The notes under the pieces are model-generated. The model saw only the letters and a program-made list of their open reading frames with translations, had not been told where the DNA came from and did not search any database. Of a DNA stretch of 64,000 nucleotides, positions 8,658 to 18,308 are shown one piece after another. The position numbers and the translations under genes are program-made. Source of the DNA: Silvibacterium acidisoli (GTDB taxonomy: Bacteria; Acidobacteriota; Terriglobia; Terriglobales; Acidobacteriaceae); assembly GCA_022870745.1 (NCBI GenBank), contig CP085323.1, positions 1,922,001 through 1,986,000 of the forward strand, read 5' to 3'. How positions within the stretch are numbered: the first letter of the stretch is position 1; the number at the start of each line of letters is the position of its first letter.

Positions 8658-11378
8658 ATGAACTGGTTCCGTCGTATCTTTCATCGCGAAGACATTGCAC
8701 AAGAACTGGCCGAAGAGATGCGCGTGCATCTCGAAGAGAAGATCGAAGCCTTCGAACGCGAAGGCATGAGCCGCGATGAAGCCGGGCAGGCGGCGAGACG
8801 CGCCTTCGGCAACACCACCGTGATAGCAGAACGAAGCCGCGAGACCTGGCAGTGGCCACGCATCGAGAACATCTGGACCGATGCAAAATATGCTCTGCGA
8901 CAGTTACGAAATGCGCCTGCCTTCGCAGCAACCGCAATCTTGACGCTTGCGCTCGGCATCGGCGTGAATACCTCCATCTTCACCGTCTTTCAGCAGGTGT
9001 TGCTGAAGACGATGCCGGTGCACAGGGCGGAAGAACTGGTACTGCTTGAAGAGCACTCGCGTTTCGAGACCGGTACGCTCAACGCGTATGCAGGCAGCCA
9101 GAAACAATATTTTTCCTATCCCGCATACGAGGCCATGCGCTCGAATCGTGTGACCAGCGATATGGCCGTTTCAGCGTTGTCCCCTGTCGTGCTCACAACT
9201 CATAAGCTGACGGAACGCGCTGACATGCAGTTTGTGAGCGGCAACTACTTTGACGTGTTGGCCCTGCAGCCATTGCTGGGCAGGCTTCTTACTCCGGCTG
9301 ACAATCGACTGCACGCCGGCAATCCTGTCGCCGTTGTGAGCGAAGCATACTGGCGGGCTCACCTGGGCGCAGACGCCTCGCTTTTGAACCAGACCATCCT
9401 GCTGAATAACGCCCCTGTCACTTTGATTGGTATCGTTTGCCACCAGGGCCTGATGGACGGCAGACCTGTGGCTTTCTTTGTGCCTGTCGCCATCCGGCAA
9501 CTGATTTCGCCAGGACATGGCGACCCTATGTCCGACCCCTTGAACGTATGGCTGAATATTGTTGCGAGACTTGCACCCGGCGTGACACGGACACAGGCCG
9601 AGAGCCAGCTAAACACCCTCTGGTGGAATTGGCGTCGCGACACCCTGAGTATCGAGAAGGATGAAATCGGCGACCGAACCGGATGGCTCCAGACACACCT
9701 GAGCGTGGTGAAGGGTTCGCGAGGCATCTCGATCTTCGAAGAAGATTTCGGTCAGCCCGTTGCGGTCCTGCAAACAATGGCCGTTATCGTTCTTCTGATC
9801 GTGTGCGGCAACATCGCCAACCTGCTGCTTGCCCGGGCGATCCGCAGGCACTCGGAACTTGCGATGCGCGCCGCACTCGGCGCAAGCCGTCAGCGCATCT
9901 TTCAGCAGGTCATTATTGAGGGTTTGATTCTGGGACTGATTGGAGCGGCGTGCGGGTTGCCGCTCGGTTTGCTCACGCTTCGCTTACTGTTGCAGGCAAC
10001 GCCGGAGACAGACGTTCTGCATCTAGCTCTTGCCTCACACATCGATTGGCGCATCGTTGCCTTTAGCATCGCAGCCGGAATTCTGACGAGCGTGCTCTTC
10101 AGCATTGGGCCAGCCGTTTTAAGCACCCGCATCGACCTACAGCAATCGCTGCATGGACGCAGCGGCGCTGCCACAGCAGGTTCCAGCAACCTGCGCAGCG
10201 TGCTTGTGGTCGCACAGATTGCGTTGAGCCTTGGCCTGATGGCTAGTGCCACGATCTTTGCCTGTAACCTCTACAGGTTGCGCAACATCAAACCAGGGTT
10301 TGCGACCAGCCATGTCCTGACGTTTTTTGTCGATGCCATGGAGCAGGGAAGATCGGCGGCAGTTGCGAAGCAGGAATATGAAGACATCGTCGCAGGTGTA
10401 AAACGTCTTCCCGGTGTAACTAGTGTCGTTTACGCGCAGCGGGGATTGATCAGCGGCAATGAAGGTGGCAGCAACGTCAGTGTTACGGGCCACGTCAATA
10501 TCCCCCAGGACCCTTTTCCGGATGCAAATGCGATTGGTCCCGGCTTCTTCTCCGCGATGGAAGTTCCGCTCCTCGCTGGACGGGAATTTACAGAGGCCGA
10601 TGCAGTTCCCGATCACAAGGCTGTCATCGTCGATGAAGCCTTCGTCCGGTATTTCTTCGGTGGAGATATTCAGCGCGCCTTAAGAGGATCTGTTGGTTTC
10701 GGTTCTCATAAGCCCGATATCCCAATTGTTGGTGTAATCCCAACCATTCATGCAACCAATCTCGCGAAAGATCCATGGACTCCCTTCGTCTACATTCCCT
10801 GGACGGTGTCGCCTGATCTCGGCACGCACACGCGGGAACTGCCGTTGAACTTTTACGTGCGCACTACAGGTGATCCGAAAGAGCTTACGAATTCAGTAAG
10901 GGCGCTCATCCATTCCATCGATAGCAGCCTTCCTATCGATGAACCTGAAACCATGCAGGAGCACATCGGCGATTTACTCTTCAGCCAGAAGCTCATCACG
11001 ATGCTCTCTGCAGCGATGGGCTCGCTCGCACTGCTGCTCGCTGCCATCGGCCTGTATGGGGTTCTCGCCTTCTCCGTCACTCAGCGGACACGAGAGATCG
11101 GCATTCGCATGGCTCTGGGCGCGGACCGGCGTTCGGTATCGGCGCTTGTGTGCAGGCAGGTAGCAACGCTGGTAGCCGCTGGCTCGGTGATCGGGTCACT
11201 GATCGCATGGGCCGCCGTACGTACGCTGATCAGTCGCGACAAGGACCTTGCCAATGCGCCATGGTGGCTGTTCTGTATCACGGGAGCAGTCATGCTCCTG
11301 GCCATTGCCGTCGCAACGATGCTGCCTGCTCGCCGGGCTGCATGGATCGATCCAATGAAGGCACTGCGCGCAGAGTAG
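8658..11378 (+). CDS. ADOP-type ABC permease with N-terminal helical domain (first of a tandem pair)
   Basis: 906-residue inner-membrane protein. Residues 1-75 form the soluble helical domain typical of acidobacterial duplicated orphan permeases (MNWFRRIFHRED, EEMRVHLEEKIEAFEREGMS, AARRAFGNTTVIAERSRETW). Then come DAKYALRQLRNAP, a transmembrane helix, a MacB-like periplasmic domain, an FtsX block near 370-510 (VIVLLIVCGNIANLLLARAI), a second periplasmic domain and a final FtsX block ending DPMKALRAE. GGAGAG precedes the ATG. It is co-transcribed with padR and the next permease. No cognate ATPase is nearby, hence 'orphan'. Substrate unknown. Confidence 0.92.
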   Translation: MNWFRRIFHREDIAQELAEEMRVHLEEKIEAFEREGMSRDEAGQAARRAFGNTTVIAERSRETWQWPRIENIWTDAKYALRQLRNAPAFAATAILTLALGIGVNTSIFTVFQQVLLKTMPVHRAEELVLLEEHSRFETGTLNAYAGSQKQYFSYPAYEAMRSNRVTSDMAVSALSPVVLTTHKLTERADMQFVSGNYFDVLALQPLLGRLLTPADNRLHAGNPVAVVSEAYWRAHLGADASLLNQTILLNNAPVTLIGIVCHQGLMDGRPVAFFVPVAIRQLISPGHGDPMSDPLNVWLNIVARLAPGVTRTQAESQLNTLWWNWRRDTLSIEKDEIGDRTGWLQTHLSVVKGSRGISIFEEDFGQPVAVLQTMAVIVLLIVCGNIANLLLARAIRRHSELAMRAALGASRQRIFQQVIIEGLILGLIGAACGLPLGLLTLRLLLQATPETDVLHLALASHIDWRIVAFSIAAGILTSVLFSIGPAVLSTRIDLQQSLHGRSGAATAGSSNLRSVLVVAQIALSLGLMASATIFACNLYRLRNIKPGFATSHVLTFFVDAMEQGRSAAVAKQEYEDIVAGVKRLPGVTSVVYAQRGLISGNEGGSNVSVTGHVNIPQDPFPDANAIGPGFFSAMEVPLLAGREFTEADAVPDHKAVIVDEAFVRYFFGGDIQRALRGSVGFGSHKPDIPIVGVIPTIHATNLAKDPWTPFVYIPWTVSPDLGTHTRELPLNFYVRTTGDPKELTNSVRALIHSIDSSLPIDEPETMQEHIGDLLFSQKLITMLSAAMGSLALLLAAIGLYGVLAFSVTQRTREIGIRMALGADRRSVSALVCRQVATLVAAGSVIGSLIAWAAVRTLISRDKDLANAPWWLFCITGAVMLLAIAVATMLPARRAAWIDPMKALRAE

Positions 11379-11391
11379 AAGGAGGACCAGC

Positions 11392-14091
11392 ATGAACTGG
11401 TTCCGACGTATCTTTCGACGTGAAGAGATAGCCACCGAACTGGCTGAAGAGATGCGCTCGCATCTTGAAGAGAAGATCGAAGCACTGGAGCGCGAAGGAC
11501 TGAGCCGCACGCAGGCGGAGCAGGCAGCGAGACGCACTTTTGGAAACGCAACCGTCATCGCCGAGCGCAGCCGCGAGACATGGCAGTGGCCGCGTATCGA
11601 GTCATTTTGGGGTGATGCGAAATATGCTCTGCGGCAGTTACATAAGTCCACCGCCGTCTCGCTGATCGCCATTGCCACCATTGCGCTGGGCATCGGTGCA
11701 AGCGTGGCGATCTTCACCCTCTCCTGGAACATCATCCTAAAAACCCTCCCCGTTCCACATCCAGAACGGCTCGTCAGCTATGAGTTGCGCGATAACAGCA
11801 TCCTGCATGGGCTGAGCGGACCGTTTTACAAGCTGCTACGCGAACGGCAGACAACCAGCAGCGACCTGATGGCGTGGACCGATACGATTACGCTGCGCTC
11901 CCATGAGCGGTTCGGCGTTCGTGCCGGTTCGCAGACATCACTCGAAGACCTTGAGTTCCTTTCATCGAACAGTTTCGATGTGCTGCAGCTTGAGCCGTCT
12001 CTGGGCCGCGGCTTTGCAGCGCAGGACGACAATGCCTCGATCCTGCCGGCGATCCTCAGCTACGACTACTGGAAGAATCGCTTCAACAGCGACACCTCGG
12101 TGCTGGGTCAGCAGCTTGTCATCGGCGATCATCCTGCGGTCATCGTCGGCGTGATGCCACGGGCCTTCGTCGGGCTCACCGCCAACCTGCGTCCTGCGGT
12201 GTTTCTGCCTCTCACCGCCGTAAACATCTTCTTTGACAAGGACGAGCTCACGGCACCATGGCCAACTCACTCGGGCTTCTATGCCATGGGCCGGTTGAAA
12301 CCCGGACGTACGGTCGCCGAGGCCATTGCCGAGGCGCACGCGATGGAGCCGACGCTGCGCAAGGATGCAGACCCGTCGCGCATCTTTCTTGCCGAGTATT
12401 TTCCTTCGCTGCGACTCTACGTGCGCGAAGGCTCGAGCGGCCTTTCCTGGCTGAAAACAACATACGAGCAGCCGTTGCTCGTGCTCGAACTCCTCGTAGC
12501 GCTGCTGCTGATTCTTTGCGCGGTGAATACAGCCATCGTGATGCTGGCTCGCGTCAGCGGACGCCAGCAGGAGTACGCACTGCGCGCCGCGCTCGGCGCA
12601 TCAAGGCAACGCATCGTCTCCCAGGTTCTGCTGGAAACGCTGATGCTGGCCGTTCCCGGTTCGATTGCCGGAATCTTTCTTGGCTGGGCCGGGGTACGCG
12701 CACTCGTCGCGATGCTCGCCTTCGACGGGCCTCCACAGCCGCTCGATCTTCGCCCGAATGCAACCATCCTCGCGGTCAACGCAGGCATCACGATACTGGT
12801 CGCGCTGGGTGCGGCGGCCGTACCGGCGATGCGCGCCGCAGGCACGGCTCCCGCACTCGATCTCAAAGTAGCTGGCCGGAATCTCTCGAAGAAGCAGCTG
12901 GGCGGATGGGCGATCGCACTGCAGGTCGCAGTGAGCATCTGCATGGTCAGCACCGCGGCAACTCTCAGCGACACGCTGCTGCATCTGCAGATGTCGCGGA
13001 CGGGCTTCAACTTTACCAATGCGGCAGCAGCCTCCATTGACGTCACCGCGCTGAAGCTGACCGATGCGCAGTCGAACCAGTTGTTCCAACGCTTCTTCAG
13101 CTCTGTAAAGTCGCAGCCGGGCGTGGTCGCAAGCGCACACGTCGGCCCGCTCCCGCTCAGCGGCCATTTCATGGTTACTCGGGCTTTCTCGTTCGATCGC
13201 CAGCACAACGTGCACAGCCAGCAGACCATGACCATGGCGCAGGTCTCTGCGGGCTATTTCGAGGCCGCGGGCACGCGCATTCTCGCCGGCGATCCCACGC
13301 CCGCGAGTGCAGGCCAGTCCTGCGTGCTCGGCCGGACACAGGCTGAAAGCTTCTTTCCCGGTGAGAGCGCTGTAGGGCACCAGGTTTATTTCTCGACCTT
13401 CGGCAAGCCCGATGGCACGGTTGTCGATCCTAAGAAGTCCTGCCGGGTCGTGGCGGTTGCTGAGGATGCGAAGTTCGTCTCTCTGCACCGTCCCGCGCCG
13501 CGCCTTATGTATCAGTTCGTTCATCTCGACTCTGTGGCCGAGTTTGCACCGAATGACATGACCCAGATCATCGTGCGCGCAAAGTCAGACGATCTCGCCC
13601 TGGCGGCCCTGCGCGCCGCTGCTGCCGCAACGCTTCCCACGGGAGCAACCATAAAGCCACGCAGCTTTATCGATCTGGCGCACGACGATCTCAGCCGTGA
13701 GCGCATGCTCATGCTGCTTTCGAACAGCTTCGCGGCATTGGCGCTGCTTCTCACATCGCTCGGCTTGTATGGGCTGCTGATGCGCTCCGTAAACCGGCGC
13801 ATTTACGAGATCGGTATTCGCCTGGCGCTGGGCTCACCACGCAGCGGAATCATCTCGACTGTGGTTCGCCGCACTTTGTATTACACCGCCGCAGGCATGC
13901 TGGCCGGCACGGCCATCGCGTTCGTCATCGGTCAAACTATCAGTCATCTGCTTGGAATCAATGCCGGCAGCGCGCTATCCGGTTACTTTATTGCGGCGGG
14001 AGTCATGCTTGCCGTGATCGCGCTCTCCGTCGTGCCCCCGGTGCGGCGCGCGACCGCGGTCGACCCCATGCGGGCGTTACGGGCGGAATAA
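11392..14091 (+). CDS. ADOP-type ABC permease with N-terminal helical domain (second of the pair)
   Basis: 899 residues with the same architecture as the upstream permease: helical domain 1-75 (MNWFRRIFRREE), first membrane helix (AVSLIAIATIALGIGASVAIF), two periplasmic domains and two FtsX blocks, ending VDPMRALRAE. It starts 13 bp after its neighbour behind an AAGGAGG ribosome-binding site, so the two are translated from one message. The first 260 bases of the two genes are visibly alike at DNA level, while the periplasmic domains diverge strongly. This suggests tandem duplication followed by divergence of the substrate- or partner-facing parts. Confidence 0.92.
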   Translation: MNWFRRIFRREEIATELAEEMRSHLEEKIEALEREGLSRTQAEQAARRTFGNATVIAERSRETWQWPRIESFWGDAKYALRQLHKSTAVSLIAIATIALGIGASVAIFTLSWNIILKTLPVPHPERLVSYELRDNSILHGLSGPFYKLLRERQTTSSDLMAWTDTITLRSHERFGVRAGSQTSLEDLEFLSSNSFDVLQLEPSLGRGFAAQDDNASILPAILSYDYWKNRFNSDTSVLGQQLVIGDHPAVIVGVMPRAFVGLTANLRPAVFLPLTAVNIFFDKDELTAPWPTHSGFYAMGRLKPGRTVAEAIAEAHAMEPTLRKDADPSRIFLAEYFPSLRLYVREGSSGLSWLKTTYEQPLLVLELLVALLLILCAVNTAIVMLARVSGRQQEYALRAALGASRQRIVSQVLLETLMLAVPGSIAGIFLGWAGVRALVAMLAFDGPPQPLDLRPNATILAVNAGITILVALGAAAVPAMRAAGTAPALDLKVAGRNLSKKQLGGWAIALQVAVSICMVSTAATLSDTLLHLQMSRTGFNFTNAAAASIDVTALKLTDAQSNQLFQRFFSSVKSQPGVVASAHVGPLPLSGHFMVTRAFSFDRQHNVHSQQTMTMAQVSAGYFEAAGTRILAGDPTPASAGQSCVLGRTQAESFFPGESAVGHQVYFSTFGKPDGTVVDPKKSCRVVAVAEDAKFVSLHRPAPRLMYQFVHLDSVAEFAPNDMTQIIVRAKSDDLALAALRAAAAATLPTGATIKPRSFIDLAHDDLSRERMLMLLSNSFAALALLLTSLGLYGLLMRSVNRRIYEIGIRLALGSPRSGIISTVVRRTLYYTAAGMLAGTAIAFVIGQTISHLLGINAGSALSGYFIAAGVMLAVIALSVVPPVRRATAVDPMRALRAE

Positions 14092-14115
14092 AAAAGGCCG
14101 ACATGAATGTCGGCC
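14090..14115 (-). terminator. intrinsic terminator of the DUF3309 gene
   Basis: An 8-bp stem (14096-14103 with 14108-14115). On the minus strand it is followed by TTTTTTATT. It lies between convergent genes, and the U-tract favours the minus-strand DUF3309 gene. Confidence 0.65.
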
Positions 14116-14134
14116 CTCGTGTTCTGTCTGAAAT

Positions 14135-14278
14135 TTAGATGACTCGTAGCAACAGCAGGATGATCAGGATCAGAAGGATGAGGCTAATGCCGCCACCGCC
14201 GTAGTATCCGATGCCGGGCCCCATGCGATAACCGCCAAATCCGAACAGAAGCAGCAGGATAATGAGAATCACGAGCAT
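14135..14278 (-). CDS. DUF3309-like tiny hydrophobic protein (47 aa)
   Basis: A 47-residue protein read directly from the minus strand: it starts MLVILIILLLLFGFGGYR, has a Gly/Tyr-rich middle (PGIGYYGGGG) and ends in a second hydrophobic stretch (ISLILLILIILLLLRVI). Two short membrane segments joined by a glycine-rich turn match the DUF3309 pattern. AAGGAGA lies 7 bases before the ATG and a terminator follows the stop codon, so it is a complete small transcription unit. It is too short for common length cut-offs. Function unknown; such proteins are often stress-associated, but nothing here shows that. Confidence 0.8.
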   Translation of the reverse strand: MLVILIILLLLFGFGGYRMGPGIGYYGGGGISLILLILIILLLLRVI

Positions 14279-14379
14279 AGTTGTTCTCCTTTATTCGATC
14301 GCCCTTTCACGCATTGCGCTAGAGCGGCAACGACAGACTGATAGAGCCTTTGCGCGAAAAAAGGGTTGCACAACCGGCG

Positions 14380-15015
14380 CTAAATCGACGCCGTCTCACG
14401 TGCTCCGAGGCCAGCCGCGTCGAGGGTAGCCTGCACCATGGCGTCAAAGCCCATGCAGGAATTGAGCATCAGATGGTACAGCCGCCGGTCCGTCCAGTCC
14501 TGGTTGAAGTAGCGGCGGATATATACCGCTCGCCTGCGGTCCGTGGCTGCCAGTTCCTGCTCGGCGAATCTCGCCTGCTCCGGAAACTGCTCTTCAAACC
14601 ACTTCACCTTCCGCCATTGCGAGGCATAAACGAACACATGAAACGCGCCCGGCGTGCGGGCGAGAATGGGTGCGGCGCCGCGGCCCACAATAACGCAGTT
14701 GCCCTGCTCCGCAAGCTGCTCGAGATAGTCCCGGACGAAAAGCACCATGTTGTCGCTGTCGAATAGCTCAGTCTCAGGCGCGACCGGCAGCCGCTGCAGC
14801 GAGCCGTGCCAGAAGGCTTTCCCAAAACGGTAATACCACGGGTCAAGCCGCTCGTCGCAGCTTTCGGCAAGGTTTGGAGCGACGCCGGCCTTCTTCGCAA
14901 TTTCTTCAATAAGGCACTGATCGACCAGCTTCCATCCAAGCCTGTCGGCAAGGTGGTGAGCGTATTCCGCGCCGCGGCTTCCATACTCGCGCTCCACGGT
15001 GATGGTCTTAATCAT
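14380..15015 (-). CDS. cytidylate kinase-like family protein
   Basis: 211-residue P-loop NTPase-fold protein of the cytidylate-kinase-like family (Cytidylate_kin2 type). It begins MIKTITVEREYGSRGAEYA, where the family has a modified P-loop (SREYGSGG), followed by LADRLGWKLVDQCLIEEIA and a nucleotide-binding segment CVIVGRGAAPILA near residue 100. The ATG at 15015 was chosen because it gives the standard N-terminus, has GGGAG upstream, and avoids overlap with mutS2. It follows mutS2 by 95 bp on the same strand. The true phosphate acceptor is not known for this branch; it is not the housekeeping Cmk. Confidence 0.82.
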   Translation of the reverse strand: MIKTITVEREYGSRGAEYAHHLADRLGWKLVDQCLIEEIAKKAGVAPNLAESCDERLDPWYYRFGKAFWHGSLQRLPVAPETELFDSDNMVLFVRDYLEQLAEQGNCVIVGRGAAPILARTPGAFHVFVYASQWRKVKWFEEQFPEQARFAEQELAATDRRRAVYIRRYFNQDWTDRRLYHLMLNSCMGFDAMVQATLDAAGLGARETASI

Positions 15016-15110
15016 TGAGGCAGACTCCCGGAGAAAAGGCGTGCCGAATGATAACGCTCCGTCATTTCCGGGGCAACAGTCGTTTTCCTCCGGTTCCCTT
15101 CGGATATGCC

Positions 15111-17579
15111 TTACTGCTTGAACTCCACGAGGGTGGCCCCGGCGCCACCCTCGTTCTGGCCCGGTTCGGTCACGGCCGCCACCTGCGGATGCCGCCGCAG
15201 CCACTCACGCAGCGTGCGTCGCAGGATACCCATGCCGGTACCGTGAATCACTCGGATCCGCGGCAAGCCGGCGAGGAAGGCACGGTCGATGAACTTCTCA
15301 ACCTCGTCCTGCGCCTCGTCCGCTGTACGGCCGATCACGTTGATCTCGTAGCCGATATTGTCCGGGTCGGCTACGGATACTGAAACACCGCGGCGATTCC
15401 GCGCCGCCTGCAACGGCGTCTGGGGCGCTCCCGGCTGCGTGTGCGCCGTATGGATGACCTCTGCAATTTCGTCGCGGGCTACCCGCATTTTCATCGGACC
15501 CACGGCCACTTCAAAGGTCTTATCGTCTATCTGCCGTTGAACGATGGCCGTCTTGCCCAGGCTGCGCAGCTTGACGGTATCGCCCTGCGACACGCGCTTT
15601 GCGATGTGCGGCTGCGCGTTTGCATCGTTCTTGTCGGCGCCGGTATGGTCGGCCACGACCGCGGAGTTGAAGCTTTCGGAAAACTCCCTGCGCAGGCGCG
15701 CAATGCGGCGCTCTGCCTCTTTCGAAAGCTTGGTCTGGGTAGCGCGGTCGTCGATGGCCTTCACCGTCTCGCGTGCCTGGTACTCGAAGTCCTTGAGCAG
15801 CGAGGCCAGCTTCTGCTCCATCTCACGGACGCGCGCGCGCCACTCCTTCATGCCCTCGGTTTCCAGGCGATGCCGCTCGCGCTTCAGTTCGCCTTCGAGT
15901 TGCTGCACGCGCAGGCGCTCTGTTCCGAGGTTGCGCAGCTGGTCGTGCAGGCTATCCAGAAACTTGCCGATGTCGAGCGTCTGGGTGCTCAGTCGCGAGC
16001 GCGCAGCCGCGATCATCTCTGGGTCAAGACCGAGACGCGCAGCGATGTTAATGCCTGCCGAGGCACCGGGCACGCCCTGCCGCAGCTCATAGGTCGGCGC
16101 AAGGGTCTGCTCGTTGAATCCGACAGCTGCGTTGAGCACGCCTTCCGTGTTTTCCGCATAGATCTTGAGCGAGGTGTGGTGCGTCGAGATGATCGACCAG
16201 GCACGGGCCTTCAGAAAATGCTCTGCGATAGCAACGGCTAACGCTGCGCCCTCTTCAGGATCGGTAGCCGAACCCAGCTCGTCGAGCAGAACCAGCGATC
16301 CGGAATCTGCCAGCCTGGCAATGCGGTTCAGGTTAACGATGTGAGCCGAGAAGGTGGAGAGATTCTGCTCGATCGACTGCGCATCGCCGATGTCGGCAAG
16401 AAACGCGTCGATGATCGGCAGCCGCGCTTCTTCCGCAGGCACCGGAACGCCGCTCTGCGCCATGATGGCCAGCAGGCCGGTCGTCTTGAGGCCAACGGTC
16501 TTGCCGCCGGTATTGGGACCGCTGATGATAAGCTGCCGGTCTTCATCGTTGAGCTCGAGGCTCAACGGCACGATGCTGCCGCCCTGCGCACGCAGACGCT
16601 TTTCAAGTAGCGGATGACGCGCCTGCCGTAGCGCCAGCTCGGCGGCAGTAAAGATTGGCGCGACACAGCGGTAATCCAGCGCAAAGCGGGCGCGGGCCTG
16701 CAGCGTGTCTACCTGTGCCAGCACGGTCGCACCTTCGAGGATCACCGCGGCATACTGCCCTATCTGCCGCGTCATCTGCGTAAAGATGCGGTGGATCTCC
16801 ACCTGTTCTTCCTCGAAAAGCCTGACCAGGTCGTTATTCAGTTCAATGGTTTCGAGCGGCTCCACATAGACGGTCTGCCCGCTGGAGCTCGCACCATGCA
16901 CCACGCCCTGCACGCGGCGCTTCCACTCCGCCTTTACGGGAATTACGAAGCGCTCGCCACGGATCGTGATGAGATCATCCTGGGTCGAGCCGCCTTCTGA
17001 GAAGCGGCGTAGCGCCGAACGCAGGCTGCTTTCGATGGCGCGCTGCTGCCGTTCCATTTCACGCCGGATGCGGCGCAGCTCGGGCGAAGCATCGTCGGTC
17101 AACGAACCATCGGGCAGGATGCGTGCCCTGAGCGACTCGACAAGCGGCGACAGTGGTGAGCTGAGCAGCGAACCTGAGAGCACGCGCAGCTCCTGCAACT
17201 CCTCTTCCAGTGCCTCGGGCGGCGCGCTCACCAGCGCGACCCATCCGGAAATGTCATCGGCCAGGTTCACCACTCGGCGTATCTCTTCGGCCTCGAGCGT
17301 GGCGCCCTCGATGCGCGACTTGGCCAGATCCTGAGACGGATCGAAGAGAGCGCCGATCGACGGACGCGCCCCGGCGGCCATCAGGCGCATCATTTCGGCG
17401 ACGAGCGCATGCTCGCGTGCTATCCATGGGGAGTCTGTCGAGGGCGCCAGCTGCCGCAGCCATAACCGGCCAACTTCAGACTGGGCGTAGCCGGCAAGCA
17501 GGTCCAGGAAGCGTCCCCACTCGAGCACAGAGGGGCTAAACTCGTTCACAGGCGCCGGAATGGGGTGTGTCAGGGGCAT
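15111..17579 (-). CDS. mutS2: endonuclease MutS2 (Smr-domain MutS paralogue)
   Basis: 822-residue cytosolic ATPase/nuclease. In Firmicutes and Thermus, MutS2 suppresses homologous recombination or rescues collided ribosomes. Visible parts: core/lever region 1-300; Walker A GPNTGGKTVGLKT near residue 353; Walker B LVLLDELGSATDPEEG near 430; a coiled-coil clamp (about 515-620, EGELKRERHRLETEGMKEW); a KOW-like segment; and the C-terminal Smr nuclease domain from about 745 with HGTGMGILRRTL. The N-terminal mismatch-recognition domain of MutS is absent, as expected for MutS2. The ATG at 17579 has AGGAT upstream. Confidence 0.95.
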   Translation of the reverse strand: MPLTHPIPAPVNEFSPSVLEWGRFLDLLAGYAQSEVGRLWLRQLAPSTDSPWIAREHALVAEMMRLMAAGARPSIGALFDPSQDLAKSRIEGATLEAEEIRRVVNLADDISGWVALVSAPPEALEEELQELRVLSGSLLSSPLSPLVESLRARILPDGSLTDDASPELRRIRREMERQQRAIESSLRSALRRFSEGGSTQDDLITIRGERFVIPVKAEWKRRVQGVVHGASSSGQTVYVEPLETIELNNDLVRLFEEEQVEIHRIFTQMTRQIGQYAAVILEGATVLAQVDTLQARARFALDYRCVAPIFTAAELALRQARHPLLEKRLRAQGGSIVPLSLELNDEDRQLIISGPNTGGKTVGLKTTGLLAIMAQSGVPVPAEEARLPIIDAFLADIGDAQSIEQNLSTFSAHIVNLNRIARLADSGSLVLLDELGSATDPEEGAALAVAIAEHFLKARAWSIISTHHTSLKIYAENTEGVLNAAVGFNEQTLAPTYELRQGVPGASAGINIAARLGLDPEMIAAARSRLSTQTLDIGKFLDSLHDQLRNLGTERLRVQQLEGELKRERHRLETEGMKEWRARVREMEQKLASLLKDFEYQARETVKAIDDRATQTKLSKEAERRIARLRREFSESFNSAVVADHTGADKNDANAQPHIAKRVSQGDTVKLRSLGKTAIVQRQIDDKTFEVAVGPMKMRVARDEIAEVIHTAHTQPGAPQTPLQAARNRRGVSVSVADPDNIGYEINVIGRTADEAQDEVEKFIDRAFLAGLPRIRVIHGTGMGILRRTLREWLRRHPQVAAVTEPGQNEGGAGATLVEFKQ

Positions 17580-17682
17580 AGTTTCATCCTACCGCCCTTC
17601 GCAGCAGGAACCACCCAGCCGGCGGCCGCGTATATTGATCAGGTCTTCCTCACTGGGAGACCTGATGTAGGAGGGCCACTTC

Positions 17683-18195
17683 ATGTTCTGCAGCGCCTGC
17701 GGTCAGCCTGTGAATTCCCCCCAACCTTTCTGCTCCAACTGTGGCCGGCCACTGCCGCAGGCCGTTCCCATGGCGGGACCCTTGCCGGTCTATCCTTCCG
17801 ACCGGGTGCGGCGGCATATCCGCGCACTGTCGGTGCTCTGGATTGCCTACGGTGCGTGGACCTTTCTGCACTGGATGATCGCCCTGTCCATCTTCGCGGG
17901 CCGCTTCGGCAGGTATTTCGGCCCATGGAACCAGGGGCCGTTCTCGGAGTTCCCGTTTACGCATGTGCACTCCCTGCTTCCGCTCATCACGATCACGCTG
18001 GTGGGGCGCTGCATCCTGTCGGTCCTGGCGGGCCTTGCTCTCGCCCGCCGCGCGCGCCCTGCCCGGATCTTCGCGTTGGTCATGGCCTTCCTGACGATCT
18101 TCCGCCCGATCACCGGCACCGCCCTCGCGATCTACACGCTCTGGGTACTGATTCCGGCTGCATCGCGGGACGAGTACGAGCAGATCAGCGTTTAA
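17683..18195 (+). CDS. zinc-ribbon membrane protein of unknown function
   Basis: 170 residues. The N-terminus is a zinc ribbon (CSACGQPVNSPQPFCSNCG, four Cys in two CxxC knuckles). After a Pro-rich linker come about three to four membrane helices (IAYGAWTFLHWMIALSIF, LLPLITITLVGRCILSVLAGLAL, FALVMAFLTIFRPITG, IYTLWVLIP). GGAGG lies 8 bases before the ATG. It is divergent from mutS2. The last twelve codons are matched by a decayed second copy about 100 bp downstream (18309-18347). Function unknown. Confidence 0.75.
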   Translation: MFCSACGQPVNSPQPFCSNCGRPLPQAVPMAGPLPVYPSDRVRRHIRALSVLWIAYGAWTFLHWMIALSIFAGRFGRYFGPWNQGPFSEFPFTHVHSLLPLITITLVGRCILSVLAGLALARRARPARIFALVMAFLTIFRPITGTALAIYTLWVLIPAASRDEYEQISV

Positions 18196-18217
18196 GTTGA
18201 CCGGCAAGACGAAAGGC

Positions 18218-18290
18218 TTCACCGCCAGGGACGCGAAGGAATGCAAAAATTTGCGGCTTTTCCTTACGCTCTTTGCGCCCTGGCGGTGAA
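18218..18290. repeat. long imperfect palindrome after the zinc-ribbon gene
   Basis: Perfect 13-bp arms (18218-18230, TTCACCGCCAGGG, with 18278-18290) enclose further imperfect pairing and a central GCAAAAATTTGC dyad, so the whole 73 bp can fold into one long hairpin. It sits between the end of the zinc-ribbon gene and a relic copy of that gene's 3' end. It looks like an intergenic REP-type element and could also act as a terminator. Confidence 0.65.
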
Positions 18291-18308
18291 AATACCCGGC
18301 CCCCTTTG

